Origin: Ahrensia kielensis DSM 5890
GTDB lineage: Bacteria > Pseudomonadota > Alphaproteobacteria > Rhizobiales > Rhizobiaceae
Assembly (NCBI RefSeq): GCF_000374465.1
Contig: NZ_KB894528.1
Span: forward strand, 109,022 to 173,021
Direction: 5' to 3'
DNA length: 64,000 nt
The notes under the pieces were generated by a model. It did no database searches and was not told where the DNA came from. It saw only the letters and a program-made list of their open reading frames with translations. Position 1 is the stretch's first letter. Each line of letters begins with the position of its first letter. This document shows positions 35,373-45,165 of this stretch, piece after piece. A program made the translations under genes and the position numbers.

Positions 35373-36848
35373 ATGCAAAAAGTTACAAAACGTCTTTCTC
35401 AGACTGCAATGGCCCTTGCCGTCATCGGCGCAGGCTTTACGGGCTATACGGCTTCTTCAATCATGCCTGCTTATGCTGATGCCGTCGATGTTCAAACGGC
35501 AGCAGTGCCGGGATTTGCCGATGTTGTAGATGCTGTATCTCCGGCCGTCGTATCTGTCCGTGTAAAGTCAAATATTCGCCCTGTCGCTAGCCAAGGCGGA
35601 GACTTCCAATTCAATCCGCGCGGCAACTTTGAAGACCAACTGCGCCGCTTTTTCGAAGATAGAAGCGGTAATGCGCGTCCGAACCGTCAACGCCGCTCTG
35701 AGCGCTTTGAGGAGGCCCGCCCAATCGGTCAAGGTTCAGGCTTCTTCATTTCCGAAGATGGTTTTCTCGTTACCAATAATCACGTCGTTGAAGATGGAAC
35801 AGAGTTTTCCGTTCTTATGGATGACGGAACCGAACTTGATGCGAAGTTAATTGGCAAAGACCAACGTACTGATTTGGCCGTGCTAAAAGTCGATGACGAC
35901 CGCGAATTCACATATGTAGATTTTGCCGATGAAAACGATGTGCGCATTGGCGATTGGGTTGTGGCAGTTGGCAATCCGTTTGGCCTTGGCGGCACAGTAA
36001 CCGCTGGCATATTATCAGCACGAGGCCGTGATATTGGCGCTGGTCCATATGATGATTTCTTGCAGATCGATGCTGCAGTTAACCGCGGTAACTCAGGCGG
36101 ACCAACCTTCAACCTTTCTGGACAAGTTGTTGGTATTAACACTGCAATCTATTCGCCGTCAGGCGGCAATGTCGGTATTGCCTTTGCTGTACCCGCTACG
36201 CTTGCAAAAGAAGTCATTTCTGACCTGATGAAAGGTGGCTCCGTTGAGCGTGGTTGGCTCGGCGTTGCGATACAGCCCGTAACCGCAGATATAGCTGAGT
36301 CATTGGGGCTTGATGCACAAGCTGGCGCGTTGGTATCTCAGCCGCAAAAAGGTGCTCCGGCTGAAGCTGCAGGCATTCGTGCAGGCGATATCATTACTGA
36401 AGTCAACGGCAGGGAAATCAAAGACCCACGCACACTTTCCAAAATGATTGCAGCTATTGATCCAGGCTCAGATGTTGAAATCAAAATTTTGCGAAGCGGC
36501 AAGGAAAAAACCGTCAATCTAAAGCTTGGTGAGCTTCCGGTCGACGTTGCAGATTCTGGTTCCAATGCTGAAGTACAGCCAACGGCAATGGAAGACCTCG
36601 GCCTTACGGTCATGAAGAATGATCAAGGCGACGGCATTCTGGTCACTTCGGTTGAGCCAGGGTCAAGTGCTTCTGATGTCGGCATTCGTGCGGGTGATAT
36701 TATCTCCGAGGTGAATAATGAGCCTGTAAGTTCTGCACACGATATAGAATCGCAATTAGAAACTGCCAAAAAAGAAGGCCGAAAAGCTGCGTTACTTAGA
36801 CTTGAAAATGAAAGTCGAAGCCGTTTCGTCGCTGTCCAGATAGGTTGA
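35373..36848 (+). CDS. degP: periplasmic serine endopeptidase DegP/HtrA
   Basis: A 491-residue DO-family protease/chaperone. A signal peptide ends near residue 37 (AYADA). The trypsin-like domain carries the triad H137 (TNNHVVED), D167 (QRTDLAVL) and S241 (RGNSGGPT). Two PDZ domains follow (about 283-380 and 400-490). It degrades or refolds damaged envelope proteins. AGGAATTAC precedes the ATG, and a strong intrinsic terminator follows the gene. The 180-base upstream gap should hold its promoter, though I cannot assign a sigma class. Confidence 0.95.
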   Translation: MQKVTKRLSQTAMALAVIGAGFTGYTASSIMPAYADAVDVQTAAVPGFADVVDAVSPAVVSVRVKSNIRPVASQGGDFQFNPRGNFEDQLRRFFEDRSGNARPNRQRRSERFEEARPIGQGSGFFISEDGFLVTNNHVVEDGTEFSVLMDDGTELDAKLIGKDQRTDLAVLKVDDDREFTYVDFADENDVRIGDWVVAVGNPFGLGGTVTAGILSARGRDIGAGPYDDFLQIDAAVNRGNSGGPTFNLSGQVVGINTAIYSPSGGNVGIAFAVPATLAKEVISDLMKGGSVERGWLGVAIQPVTADIAESLGLDAQAGALVSQPQKGAPAEAAGIRAGDIITEVNGREIKDPRTLSKMIAAIDPGSDVEIKILRSGKEKTVNLKLGELPVDVADSGSNAEVQPTAMEDLGLTVMKNDQGDGILVTSVEPGSSASDVGIRAGDIISEVNNEPVSSAHDIESQLETAKKEGRKAALLRLENESRSRFVAVQIG

Positions 36849-36911
36849 TTAACCTTCTAAACTCACAAGTTCCGGCTGGTACACCAAGTATCAACTTTTA
36901 GCCGTGAACGT

Positions 36912-36951
36912 TGCGGCAGCAAGGTCCCCTTTTACTTGCTGCCGCATTTTT
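36912..36951 (+). terminator. strong intrinsic terminator after degP
   Basis: TGCGGCAGCAAG (36912-36923) pairs perfectly with CTTGCTGCCGCA (36935-36946) over an 11-base loop and is followed by TTTTT (36947-36951). A 12-pair GC-rich stem with a T run is a textbook rho-independent terminator, 64 bases after the degP stop. It separates degP from the downstream two-component genes and shows that their true start lies after 36951. Confidence 0.9.
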
Positions 36952-36981
36952 ACTTTTCTCTTTGGCTTGGCATTGTTAAAC

Positions 36982-37659
36982 ATGAGTATGAAATTTCTTA
37001 TTATTGAAGATGATGTCGAAGCGGCAAAGTATTTACGGCACGCTTTAGACGAGGCGGGACATGTCGCTGACTTGGCCCATAATGGCATTGATGGTTTCGC
37101 TTTGGCGGACCACGGTGGCTATGATGCGTTGGTTGTCGATCGTATGATGCCCAAGCGCGATGGCCTTTCTGTGGTTGCTGAACTGCGTGAGAATGGCGAC
37201 AATACGCCTGTTCTGATCTTGTCAGCGCTCGGTGAGGTTGATGATCGTGTCACTGGCCTTCGTGCTGGCGGCGATGATTATCTCACTAAGCCTTATGCTT
37301 TTTCAGAATTGCTTGCACGATTAGAAGCATTGGTAAGGCGAGGCAGTACCAGCGATAACCAATCGCAATACCAAGTTGGTGATTTGGTGCTTGATCGTTT
37401 GTCACGCGATGTAAAACGCGCTGACCAATCCATCCTTTTGCAACCGCGTGAATTTCGCCTTTTAGAGTATCTGATGCGAAATGCAGGGCAAGTCGTCACC
37501 CGCACGATGCTATTAGAGCACGTATGGGACTATCATTTTGACCCTCAGACAAACGTCATCGACGTTCACATTTCAAGGTTGCGCGGCAAGATTGAAAAAG
37601 GTTTCGATAAACCTCTTTTGCACACGATTCGTGGTGCAGGTTATGTGATGCGCGCCTAA
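36982..37659 (+). CDS. response regulator, OmpR/PhoB type
   Basis: A 225-residue regulator. Receiver: E9-D10-D11, D53 in ALVVDRMMPKRDG, T/S in LILSALGEV and K103 in DDYLTKPY. DNA-binding winged helix: QPREFRLLEYLMRNAGQ and NVIDVHISRLRGKIEKG. I take the ATG at 36982 (the next ATG, two codons later, is also possible) because an upstream frame from 36904 begins inside the degP terminator. It ends overlapping the kinase ATG (TAATG). The pair between degP and glnE is conserved in rhizobia as far as I recall; its signal is unknown. Confidence 0.9.
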   Translation: MSMKFLIIEDDVEAAKYLRHALDEAGHVADLAHNGIDGFALADHGGYDALVVDRMMPKRDGLSVVAELRENGDNTPVLILSALGEVDDRVTGLRAGGDDYLTKPYAFSELLARLEALVRRGSTSDNQSQYQVGDLVLDRLSRDVKRADQSILLQPREFRLLEYLMRNAGQVVTRTMLLEHVWDYHFDPQTNVIDVHISRLRGKIEKGFDKPLLHTIRGAGYVMRA

Positions 37660-39080
37660 TGCTAATTAAATTTTCCTCTATGATGAAAACAACCGCAGCG
37701 CGGCTATCTGCGCTTTACCTGTTGTTGTTTTCCTTATGCGCAATCTTTCTTGTTTTTTACATGACACATTTGGCTGGTGGATTTTTAGTCAACCAAACAA
37801 AAGTGTCACTGGATCAAGAATTGCAAAGCCTCAACCGTGTTTATAACCGCGGTGGAATACGGTTATTGGTACGAGAAATTGATCGGCGCTCGCGTCGGCC
37901 AGATGCTTTTGTTTATTTGATTTCAGATCAAGAAAGCCGCTTTCTTGCGGGCAATATTGCTAAAATAGATCGCGGCGTTTTGAAAAGTGAAGGTTTTACA
38001 GCCAAGCCATTTCGTTACACCCGCATTGGTGAACAGGATGAAGAACTTGATGATGATGATGCACCACGCGCAATCGGTCAACGCATCAAGTTTCCAAATG
38101 GACTGACAATCCTTGTTGGTCGTGATTTGGGCGAGCCAGATCGATTTAGAAAAATTATTCGAAGCTCACTTGGTCTTGCTCTTGGCATGATGGGTGTTGG
38201 TGGCTTGTTAATATGGTTCTTTGTCGGCCGCCGTGCATTGCGCCGGATTGATAGCGTATCGCAAGCAAGTGCACATATTGTTGGCGGCGATTTAAGCAAA
38301 CGTTTGCCTGTCTCAACAGCGAATGATGAGTTTGACCGCTTGTCTGTTAGTCTCAATGCTATGCTAGGCCGTATTGAGAAGTTGAACAGCGGTTTACGTG
38401 AAGTTTCAGACAATATTGCGCATGATTTAAAAACGCCTCTAACACGGCTTCGCAATCGCGCTGAGGCGGCTTTGCGTAGCGGTAAATCGGACGAGGATTA
38501 CCGTGATGCATTAAACGATATGATTGCTGAATCAGATCAACTTATCCAGCTTTTCAATGCGATGCTGCTGATATCACGCGTAGAAGCAGGATATTCCAAG
38601 CAAAACGAAACTGAGCTTCAGCTAACAGAAATAGCAGAAGATGTTGCTGAGCTTTATGAACCTTTGGTGGATGAGTTTGGCGGCAAGCTCGTGTCTTCTA
38701 TTGATGACAATCTAATGGTGGTGGGCAATCGCCAATTGATAGGGCAGGCACTGACAAATCTCGTCGACAATGCGGTAAAATATGGTCGCAGCGAAGATAC
38801 AGTTATTTCCATATATGGACGGCGTTCTGAGGACCAAAAACACGCTGTCTTGATTATCGAGGACAATGGGCTAGGCATTTCACCTGAAAATCGTGAACGG
38901 GCACTACAGCGTTTTGTTCGTTTGGATGAGAGCCGCTCAGAACCAGGGTCTGGTCTTGGTCTTAGTCTTGTTGCTGCAATTATGGACATGCATAAAGGCA
39001 CGTTTGTCTTAGAAGATGCAGAGCCCGGATTGCGCGCAGTTCTGACATTTCCAATTCAAAAGACAACTGCTAAGACCTAG
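37659..39080 (+). CDS. sensor histidine kinase, partner of the upstream regulator
   Basis: A 473-residue kinase. Membrane segments at about 18-38 and 170-190 flank a periplasmic domain of about 130 residues that includes an acidic run (EELDDDDAP). HAMP (about 190-243), H255 in DNIAHDLKTPLTRLRNR, then an ATPase domain with NLVDNAVKYG, DNGLGI and GSGLGLSLV. The HDLKTPLTRLR box is typical of the CpxA/heavy-metal-sensor-like group. The ATG overlaps the regulator's stop; a start at codon 8 or 9 is also possible. Confidence 0.9.
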   Translation: MLIKFSSMMKTTAARLSALYLLLFSLCAIFLVFYMTHLAGGFLVNQTKVSLDQELQSLNRVYNRGGIRLLVREIDRRSRRPDAFVYLISDQESRFLAGNIAKIDRGVLKSEGFTAKPFRYTRIGEQDEELDDDDAPRAIGQRIKFPNGLTILVGRDLGEPDRFRKIIRSSLGLALGMMGVGGLLIWFFVGRRALRRIDSVSQASAHIVGGDLSKRLPVSTANDEFDRLSVSLNAMLGRIEKLNSGLREVSDNIAHDLKTPLTRLRNRAEAALRSGKSDEDYRDALNDMIAESDQLIQLFNAMLLISRVEAGYSKQNETELQLTEIAEDVAELYEPLVDEFGGKLVSSIDDNLMVVGNRQLIGQALTNLVDNAVKYGRSEDTVISIYGRRSEDQKHAVLIIEDNGLGISPENRERALQRFVRLDESRSEPGSGLGLSLVAAIMDMHKGTFVLEDAEPGLRAVLTFPIQKTTAKT

Positions 39081-39102
39081 GTAAAATAGGTCGAGGTTTG
39101 AT

Positions 39103-42072
39103 TTGAGCGCTTCTGAAAAATGGTTTGATAAAACGCCTGCACGTCTGTTCTTTTCTGATGTGCAGGCAGTCACTGATGCTAAGGCAACACTGCTTGCAGC
39201 CGCACAAAGTGCAGGGGCAGATAGGCTCGCTTCATCAATCGAAAGCAAAGATGACGCACTTTCAGATTTTCTAGCGAAAATCATGTGCCTTTCGCCGTTT
39301 CTGCGAGGCGGAATTTTGAATTTCGCGGGTAGTTTGGAAGTCTTGTTCGATCAAGGTTTGAACAAGCGTATTCAGAGCCTTATTGATGAGGCGCTCCAAC
39401 TTGGCTCAACAGATGATATGAGCGAAGCGGAGCTGATGACGCGGCTGCGGAAGCTCAAGCACGAAGCCCATATGCTCATTGCACTTGGGGATTTGGCGCA
39501 GTGCCATAGTGTTGCGAACACAACGAATTTCTTATCGCAGCTTGCTGAAAACTGCCTAACATCTGCGGTCAATTGGTTGCTCAAATCTACGGCGCAAAGC
39601 GGCAAGATTCACATTAATGACTTGCAAGATCCTTCCAAAGACTGCGGCCTTGTTATTCTCGGCATGGGCAAGCTTGGCGGCCGTGAGCTAAACTATTCAT
39701 CCGATATTGATATTGTTATTTACTTCGATCTTGATGCAAAAGGTTTGCAATTTGCCGAAGGACAAGACCCAACCGAAGTGATGAGCCGGTTTGTGCGGCG
39801 TCTTGTGCGCATTATGCAAGAGCGCACGGGTGATGGGTATGTTTTCCGTACTGATTTGAGATTGCGCCCTGATCCTGGAGCAACGCCTTTGGCTATCAAT
39901 GTTGAGGCAGCGCTTAATTATTATGAGAGCAGGGGCCAAAACTGGGAACGCGCTGCGTTCATAAAAGCCCGTTCAGTCGCAGGCGATCATCAAGCTTCCG
40001 CACGTTTTCTAAACGAGCTTAAACCTTTTATTTGGCGCAAATATCTTGATTACGCGGCTATTTCTGATGTGCAGTCGATTAAGCGCCAGATACATGCGCA
40101 CAAAGGGCACGGAAAGATTGCCGTGCATGGCCATAATTTGAAACTTGGCCGCGGCGGAATACGAGAAATTGAGTTTTTCGTACAAACGCAGCAATTGATT
40201 GCTGGCGGGCGCGCCGAGAGTTTGCGGCACCGTGAAACGGTTGAAATGCTAAACCGCCTCACAGATGAGCATTGGATTGATGCTGATGTGCGCGACGAGA
40301 TGACGGCGGCATACAGCTTTTTACGCCGTGCCGAACATGCTGTGCAAATGGTCGCTGATGAGCAGACACACGACTTGCCGCAAAGCGATGAAGATCTGGC
40401 CGTTATTGCTGGACTATTGGGAATTGATGGCGTTGCCGCATTCAGCGCCGAATTAATGACGCATTTGAAAATTGTTGAGAAACATTTCGGCGATTTGTTC
40501 GAAGATGGTCAAACATTAAGCGGCCCTGCAGGAAACCTTGTTTTCACTGGCGGGGACCCAGACCCAGACACTTTAACTAATTTACATGCAATGGGTTTTG
40601 AGCGTGCGATAGATATTTGGAATATCATTCGCACGTGGCATTTTGGCCGTTATCGCTCTTTATCGTCAGCCAAAGCGCGCGAGCAACTCACTGTGCTCGT
40701 ACCAAATCTGCTTGATAGCTTTGCACAATTTGGCCAAGCGGATGAAACGCTCATTAAATTCGATAAGCTTCTGGCGGGCCTGCCTGCTGGTGTTCAATTG
40801 TTGTCGATGCTTAATTCTAACCGGCAACTGCTTGGGCTCATGTCTAAGATTTTGTCGTCGGCACCGCGCCTTGCCAATATTGTTACAGCGCGCCCGCTCA
40901 TTTTTGACGGCATGTTGGAACCAGCCTTTTTTGAGCGCATGCCCGATCATTCAGAGCTTCAGGAGCGTCTGAACTTCTTTGTCGGTGAGGGCAGAGTATA
41001 TGAAGATGTACTGGACCGCTTACGAATTTTTGCAGCAGAACAACGCTTCCTGATTGGTGTGCGTATGCTGACGGGATCGATTGATCCTGAAACGACTGCC
41101 AAAGCACTGTCAGCGCTTGCCGATATGTTGCTGGAAAAAGCTCTTATTGCTGTAACCGATGAAGTTGAGGCCAAGCATGGCACAATTGAAGGTGCGTCTA
41201 TGTGCTTAGTCGCTCTTGGAAAGCTTGGCAGCAAAGAGATGACAGCCGGCAGCGATGTTGACCTGATGTTGATATATGATGCGCCCGATGAATTGGCTGA
41301 AAGCAATGGCGAAAAACCATTGGCTCCATCGCAATATTTCGCGCGCCTGACGCAGCGGCTCATAGCTGCCTTGTCTGCACCTACTGCGGAGGGTGTGCTT
41401 TATGAGGTTGACTTCCGCTTGAGACCATCTGGCAATAAGGGGCCGCTCGCGACGTCTCTTAAAGCTTTTTCCAAATATCAACGAGACGATGCTTGGACGT
41501 GGGAGCATATGGCACTGACACGGGCACGCCCTATTTGCGGCGATACGCAGCTCATGGAACGGTTTTCGGCCGAGCGAAGTGCAATTATTTGTATTGAGCG
41601 TAACCGCGCTAAAACCATTGCTGATATCGGTTCAATGCGACTTCGCTTGCAAAAAGAAAAGCCTGCAAAGTCGATATGGAATTTGAAAATGGTTGCGGGC
41701 GGTATCGTCGATATTGAGTTTTTAACGCAATATTGGATGCTCACTGACTTACCAAATTGTAAGGGTGATTTAACGAACCGTAATTTGAATACTCATGGTG
41801 CAAGCGATATTCTGAAACTGCTTGATGAAGAAATCATTGCTGAAAATGACAGGGAAGAGCTGATCGCAGCTTTGGACATTTACAGTAAGATTAGCCAATT
41901 GATTGCGCTATGTTCGGCGGAGAAATTTGATCCGCAAAACGCAACCAAAGGTCTAATAGAAGAATTATGTGCGGCGACAAATATGCCGGATATCATTCAA
42001 CTGGAGGCCCATCTTCAAGAGCATACTCGCGCTGTTCGATCCATTTTCGAACAGTACATTCCTTTGGAGTAG
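39103..42072 (+). CDS. glnE: bifunctional glutamine synthetase adenylyltransferase/adenylyl-removing enzyme
   Basis: A 989-residue GlnE, which adds AMP to and removes it from glutamine synthetase under control of PII proteins and glutamine. Two nucleotidyltransferase domains are visible: the N-terminal adenylyl-removing domain with MGKLGGRELNYSSDIDIVIY (about 190-210) and the C-terminal adenylylating domain with LGKLGSKEMTAGSDVDLMLI (about 705-725). The GxGKLG...SDxD signatures have both catalytic aspartates. Start is a TTG at 39103, six bases after GAGG; no better ATG exists nearby. It follows the kinase gene by 22 bases and may be co-transcribed. Confidence 0.95.
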   Translation: MSASEKWFDKTPARLFFSDVQAVTDAKATLLAAAQSAGADRLASSIESKDDALSDFLAKIMCLSPFLRGGILNFAGSLEVLFDQGLNKRIQSLIDEALQLGSTDDMSEAELMTRLRKLKHEAHMLIALGDLAQCHSVANTTNFLSQLAENCLTSAVNWLLKSTAQSGKIHINDLQDPSKDCGLVILGMGKLGGRELNYSSDIDIVIYFDLDAKGLQFAEGQDPTEVMSRFVRRLVRIMQERTGDGYVFRTDLRLRPDPGATPLAINVEAALNYYESRGQNWERAAFIKARSVAGDHQASARFLNELKPFIWRKYLDYAAISDVQSIKRQIHAHKGHGKIAVHGHNLKLGRGGIREIEFFVQTQQLIAGGRAESLRHRETVEMLNRLTDEHWIDADVRDEMTAAYSFLRRAEHAVQMVADEQTHDLPQSDEDLAVIAGLLGIDGVAAFSAELMTHLKIVEKHFGDLFEDGQTLSGPAGNLVFTGGDPDPDTLTNLHAMGFERAIDIWNIIRTWHFGRYRSLSSAKAREQLTVLVPNLLDSFAQFGQADETLIKFDKLLAGLPAGVQLLSMLNSNRQLLGLMSKILSSAPRLANIVTARPLIFDGMLEPAFFERMPDHSELQERLNFFVGEGRVYEDVLDRLRIFAAEQRFLIGVRMLTGSIDPETTAKALSALADMLLEKALIAVTDEVEAKHGTIEGASMCLVALGKLGSKEMTAGSDVDLMLIYDAPDELAESNGEKPLAPSQYFARLTQRLIAALSAPTAEGVLYEVDFRLRPSGNKGPLATSLKAFSKYQRDDAWTWEHMALTRARPICGDTQLMERFSAERSAIICIERNRAKTIADIGSMRLRLQKEKPAKSIWNLKMVAGGIVDIEFLTQYWMLTDLPNCKGDLTNRNLNTHGASDILKLLDEEIIAENDREELIAALDIYSKISQLIALCSAEKFDPQNATKGLIEELCAATNMPDIIQLEAHLQEHTRAVRSIFEQYIPLE

Positions 42073-42134
42073 TCCTGATAAAAGTGCAGGCAAGCCAACT
42101 CCATTAGGTTCAATTATTATGCATGGAGAATAAA

Positions 42135-42617
42135 ATGTCTGCATTTAAAAAAACAACAATCGCACTCTTGAGTGTTGCAGTAATCGCTGGCTCTGTCACA
42201 GCTTCATTCGCCGAAAAACGTGGCGGAGATCGTGGCGGCGAGCGTGGAGCAATGCGCTTTGAACAAATGGATGCTAATAGCGACGGAAAGCTAGATTTAG
42301 CCGAATTCAATGCGCCACTTATCGAAAAATTTGATGAGCTCGACACCGATAAAAACGGTATTGTTACCAAAGCCGAAATCGAAGCGCTTAAAACAGAGAA
42401 ACGGGGCGAGAAGCGCCGCGCTATGGGAATAATCAAGCGCTTTGACCTTGATGGCAATGAAGAAGTAACGCGCCAAGAAGTGGAAAACCGCCAACAGAAG
42501 GTTTTTGCACTGATGGACAAAAACGATGATGGCTTTGCCACAATGGAAGAAATGCCAAAGCATGGCAAAAACAAAGGTCATCATAAAGGCAAGAAAGATC
42601 GCGGCGACCGCGGCTAA
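42135..42617 (+). CDS. secreted EF-hand calcium-binding protein
   Basis: A 160-residue exported protein. A signal peptide (MSAFKKTTIALLSVAVIAG, cleavage after SFA) is followed by four EF-hand loops: DANSDGKLDLAE, DTDKNGIVTKAE, DLDGNEEVTRQE (one canonical position weaker) and DKNDDGFATMEE. Gly/Arg- and Lys/His-rich stretches lie at both ends. It probably binds calcium in the periplasm. I use the ATG at 42135, six bases after GGAGA, instead of one at 42123 that overlaps the ribosome site. Stand-alone gene between glnE and the PleC-like kinase. Confidence 0.88.
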   Translation: MSAFKKTTIALLSVAVIAGSVTASFAEKRGGDRGGERGAMRFEQMDANSDGKLDLAEFNAPLIEKFDELDTDKNGIVTKAEIEALKTEKRGEKRRAMGIIKRFDLDGNEEVTRQEVENRQQKVFALMDKNDDGFATMEEMPKHGKNKGHHKGKKDRGDRG

Positions 42618-42633
42618 TTCTGCCTAAACTTTT

Positions 42634-42663
42634 GAGGGGCCGTTGTTTATTCAGCGGCCTCTT
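42634..42663. terminator. hairpin between the EF-hand gene and the PleC-like gene
   Basis: GAGGGGCCGTTG (42634-42645) can pair with CAGCGGCCTCTT (42652-42663) with two or three G-T pairs and a six-base loop. It lies just after the EF-hand stop and overlaps the end of the opposite-strand kinase gene. It could terminate the EF-hand transcript, though no long T run follows. Confidence 0.4.
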
Positions 42664-44977
42664 CTAATGGGGCAGCTTGCTCAAATGGAATGCGTACTGA
42701 AACAATTGTTCCTTTGCCTTCCGTTGAGCGTATTTTCATAGAGCCGCCATGCAGCTGCGTTAGTGATTTAGAAATCGCCAAGCCAAGTCCTGAACCCGTA
42801 TGATTTTTTGAGAACTGGTTTTGCACCTGTTCAAATGGCTTGCCTATCCGCTTTAATGCTGATTTTGGTATGCCGCAGCCCGTATCTTCAATGGTGATTT
42901 GAAGAGCCGTAGAAAGAGCTTTACAGCGCACTTTTATACGGCCGCCTTGTTCGGTGAACTTAACGGCGTTTGATACCAAATTAATCAGAATTTGCTTCAT
43001 TGCACGGCGATCAGCGATGAGCGTCATGTCGCAGCTAATTGCTTGCTCAACATGAATGTTTTTCTGCTCCGCTTGAAGCGACAACATCTGTACGCTTTCT
43101 TCAATTAGCGGACGCAGTTCAATCTCTTCTTTTTCAAGAATAACGCGCCCAGCTTCAATCTTAGACATTTCCAAAATGTCGTTGATCACGCCCAATAGAA
43201 AGTTGCCACTCGTATTGATGTCTTTTGCATATTCATCATAACGGCCAGAGCCAAGAGGGCCGAACATTTGGTTTTGCATGATGTCTGAAAAGCCAATGAT
43301 CGCGTTGAGTGGCGTGCGCAATTCATGGCTTACATTGGCCAGAAACTCGGTTTTAGCCAGATATGCAGCTTCGGCGACTTCCTTCGCTTTAAGATACTTC
43401 TTGTTGAGTTCAGAAAGTTCCATTGCTTTGAGCTGTGATTTCGTGCGCTCGATAGTAACTTGTTCAACCGATGAAATCAGGCAGCGCTTGCTTTCCTGCA
43501 GGCGCTCTTCTTGCAGTTTCAATTGCGTAATATCAGTGCCAACTGAGATCATGCCACCAGCTTGTGTGCGTCGTTCATTGACCTGCAACCAGCGACCATC
43601 GGCAATTTGGCGCTCATAGGTTTTTGACGTTCCAAGGCTGTCATCGCTGACAAGACGGCGTTCGATAAGTGGTTCTCTGACCAGTTTTGAGATTTGGCTG
43701 CGCGGTGTGCCCGGTATCAAGGCTTCTTCGGATAGGCCATTATATTCAGCAAATTTCTTGTTACACAGAACGAGTTTGTCATCATCATCCCAAAGCGAGA
43801 AGGATTCCGATGTGCTCTCAATCGCAGCTTTTAGGTTTTGGCTGGCAATCTCTGACTGCTCCGCAAGGCGGTGATTTTCAGTAACATCAACAGCGATACC
43901 AATGAGGTGATTGCCACCCGACGGATGCTCCACAAGCTTTGTGCGGATACGCAATCTAACATAGTGACCTTCTGCATGACGCATGCGGATGATTTCATCT
44001 ACGGCGGTAATCTCTTGTGCTGCGGCGCGCTGCGCCACTTCAAACAAGTCTAAATCTTCGCTGTGAACCATGGGCGAAATTTCACCAAAGGACAGCACGT
44101 CGTCGATAGGCTCATACCCCAACATTTCAAACATGGAGCGTGACCAGAAAATACGCCCATGCGCCAAATCCCAGTCCCATAGGCCGCAATGACCACGGGC
44201 GAGGGCCGTTTCAACGCGCTTTAATGTTTCGCGGTAAACTTTACCAGCAGAACGGCTACGCGCGATTTGCGCAAAATAAGCGTAGAGTAAAATGATCAAG
44301 ATGCTGGACGTTAGCGCAAAGACCGTGACCGTAAGCGCGCATCGTCTTTGCCAAGCGGCATATAAATCGGCTTCCGATTGCAGCACTGCAACAACGGAAG
44401 AGCCTTCACCGATTTTCGTTGCACTTACAATATGCGATGTGCCGTTAAGCAGCAGTGTTTGAACGCCTGCCGATTCACCAAATAGGAACAGCGCTTGTGA
44501 CTGGCTTAAAATAGAAGGAAGGTTTTTGCCGAACAATGATTGATCACCGCCGCGCATACCGATGATGTCTCCACCACTATCTGTGACAACAACAAACCGG
44601 CCTTCATTTGTGGCTTCTTGCGGCAAAGCACGAATGAGAAGCTGTTCGAAGTCAGAGCCATTTACAGGGGCAAAGCCATCATCGCGTGCGCCTTCAATCG
44701 TGCTTTTTGCGGCAGATGCGAGAAGCGAAACAAACATGCGACCTTGTTCGCCAGAGGCCTGCCTGTCAGCGAGTAAAGTCGTACCGCGCACGAAGAAAAG
44801 CCCGCAAAGGAAAATCATAATAAGAATAGGAATAGAACGCTTGAGATAAGGCTCAAGTACAGAGATAGGGTTTGCTACAGGCTCTGCAAGAAACTTTGCA
44901 TGACCTTCCATTCCGTCGGCATCAAATCTTGTTAGATCAGCGAATGACAAAGCAGTCCCCTCAGCGCAAAGCTGCAC
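42647..44977 (-). CDS. PAS-containing membrane histidine kinase, PleC-like
   Basis: A 776-residue kinase. Membrane segments at about 49-68 and 212-236 enclose a periplasmic domain; two PAS domains follow (about 255-370 and 382-485), then a coiled coil, HisKA with H551 in FLANVSHELRTPLNAIIGF, and an ATPase domain with LVSNAVKFT, DTGCGIP and GSGLGLAIS. PleC, a DivK phosphatase/kinase, has this layout, and the position near glnE and pepN matches my memory of rhizobial pleC loci. The PdhS family is large, so the name stays tentative. The first 35 residues are cytoplasmic and could include an alternative start. Confidence 0.85.
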   Translation of the reverse strand: MQLCAEGTALSFADLTRFDADGMEGHAKFLAEPVANPISVLEPYLKRSIPILIMIFLCGLFFVRGTTLLADRQASGEQGRMFVSLLASAAKSTIEGARDDGFAPVNGSDFEQLLIRALPQEATNEGRFVVVTDSGGDIIGMRGGDQSLFGKNLPSILSQSQALFLFGESAGVQTLLLNGTSHIVSATKIGEGSSVVAVLQSEADLYAAWQRRCALTVTVFALTSSILIILLYAYFAQIARSRSAGKVYRETLKRVETALARGHCGLWDWDLAHGRIFWSRSMFEMLGYEPIDDVLSFGEISPMVHSEDLDLFEVAQRAAAQEITAVDEIIRMRHAEGHYVRLRIRTKLVEHPSGGNHLIGIAVDVTENHRLAEQSEIASQNLKAAIESTSESFSLWDDDDKLVLCNKKFAEYNGLSEEALIPGTPRSQISKLVREPLIERRLVSDDSLGTSKTYERQIADGRWLQVNERRTQAGGMISVGTDITQLKLQEERLQESKRCLISSVEQVTIERTKSQLKAMELSELNKKYLKAKEVAEAAYLAKTEFLANVSHELRTPLNAIIGFSDIMQNQMFGPLGSGRYDEYAKDINTSGNFLLGVINDILEMSKIEAGRVILEKEEIELRPLIEESVQMLSLQAEQKNIHVEQAISCDMTLIADRRAMKQILINLVSNAVKFTEQGGRIKVRCKALSTALQITIEDTGCGIPKSALKRIGKPFEQVQNQFSKNHTGSGLGLAISKSLTQLHGGSMKIRSTEGKGTIVSVRIPFEQAAPLEEAAE

Positions 44978-45050
44978 TTTATAAAAACAGCCCCCATAGC
45001 TGTTCTACACAGTAATTTTGGATACGCGCTGCCGAAACACAACGAAGCAG

Positions 45051-45088
45051 CTAGACACAGTGAATCAAAAGTGATTCCCTGTGTCTAG
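45051..45088. repeat. 38-nt near-perfect palindrome
   Basis: CTAGACACAG (45051-45060) pairs with CTGTGTCTAG (45079-45088), then after one mismatch GAATCA (45062-45067) pairs with TGATTC (45072-45077) over the loop AAAG. Sixteen of 17 pairs match. It lies in the 188-base gap between the stop of pepN and the start of the PleC-like gene, both on the minus strand. It has no T run on either side, so a simple terminator is doubtful; a protein-binding site, an RNA-processing hairpin or a small repeat element are possible. Confidence 0.6.
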
Positions 45089-45165
45089 TCCTCGGAGTCA
45101 AATAATTAAGAAAAAATTTAACTATTTACTTTTAGCGCTCAATTTAAGCACTATTACCCGTGTTT

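Noticed and set aside
36904..36981. Upstream extension of the response regulator to 36904
   Set aside because: The extension starts before the perfect degP terminator hairpin and adds residues unlike the family.
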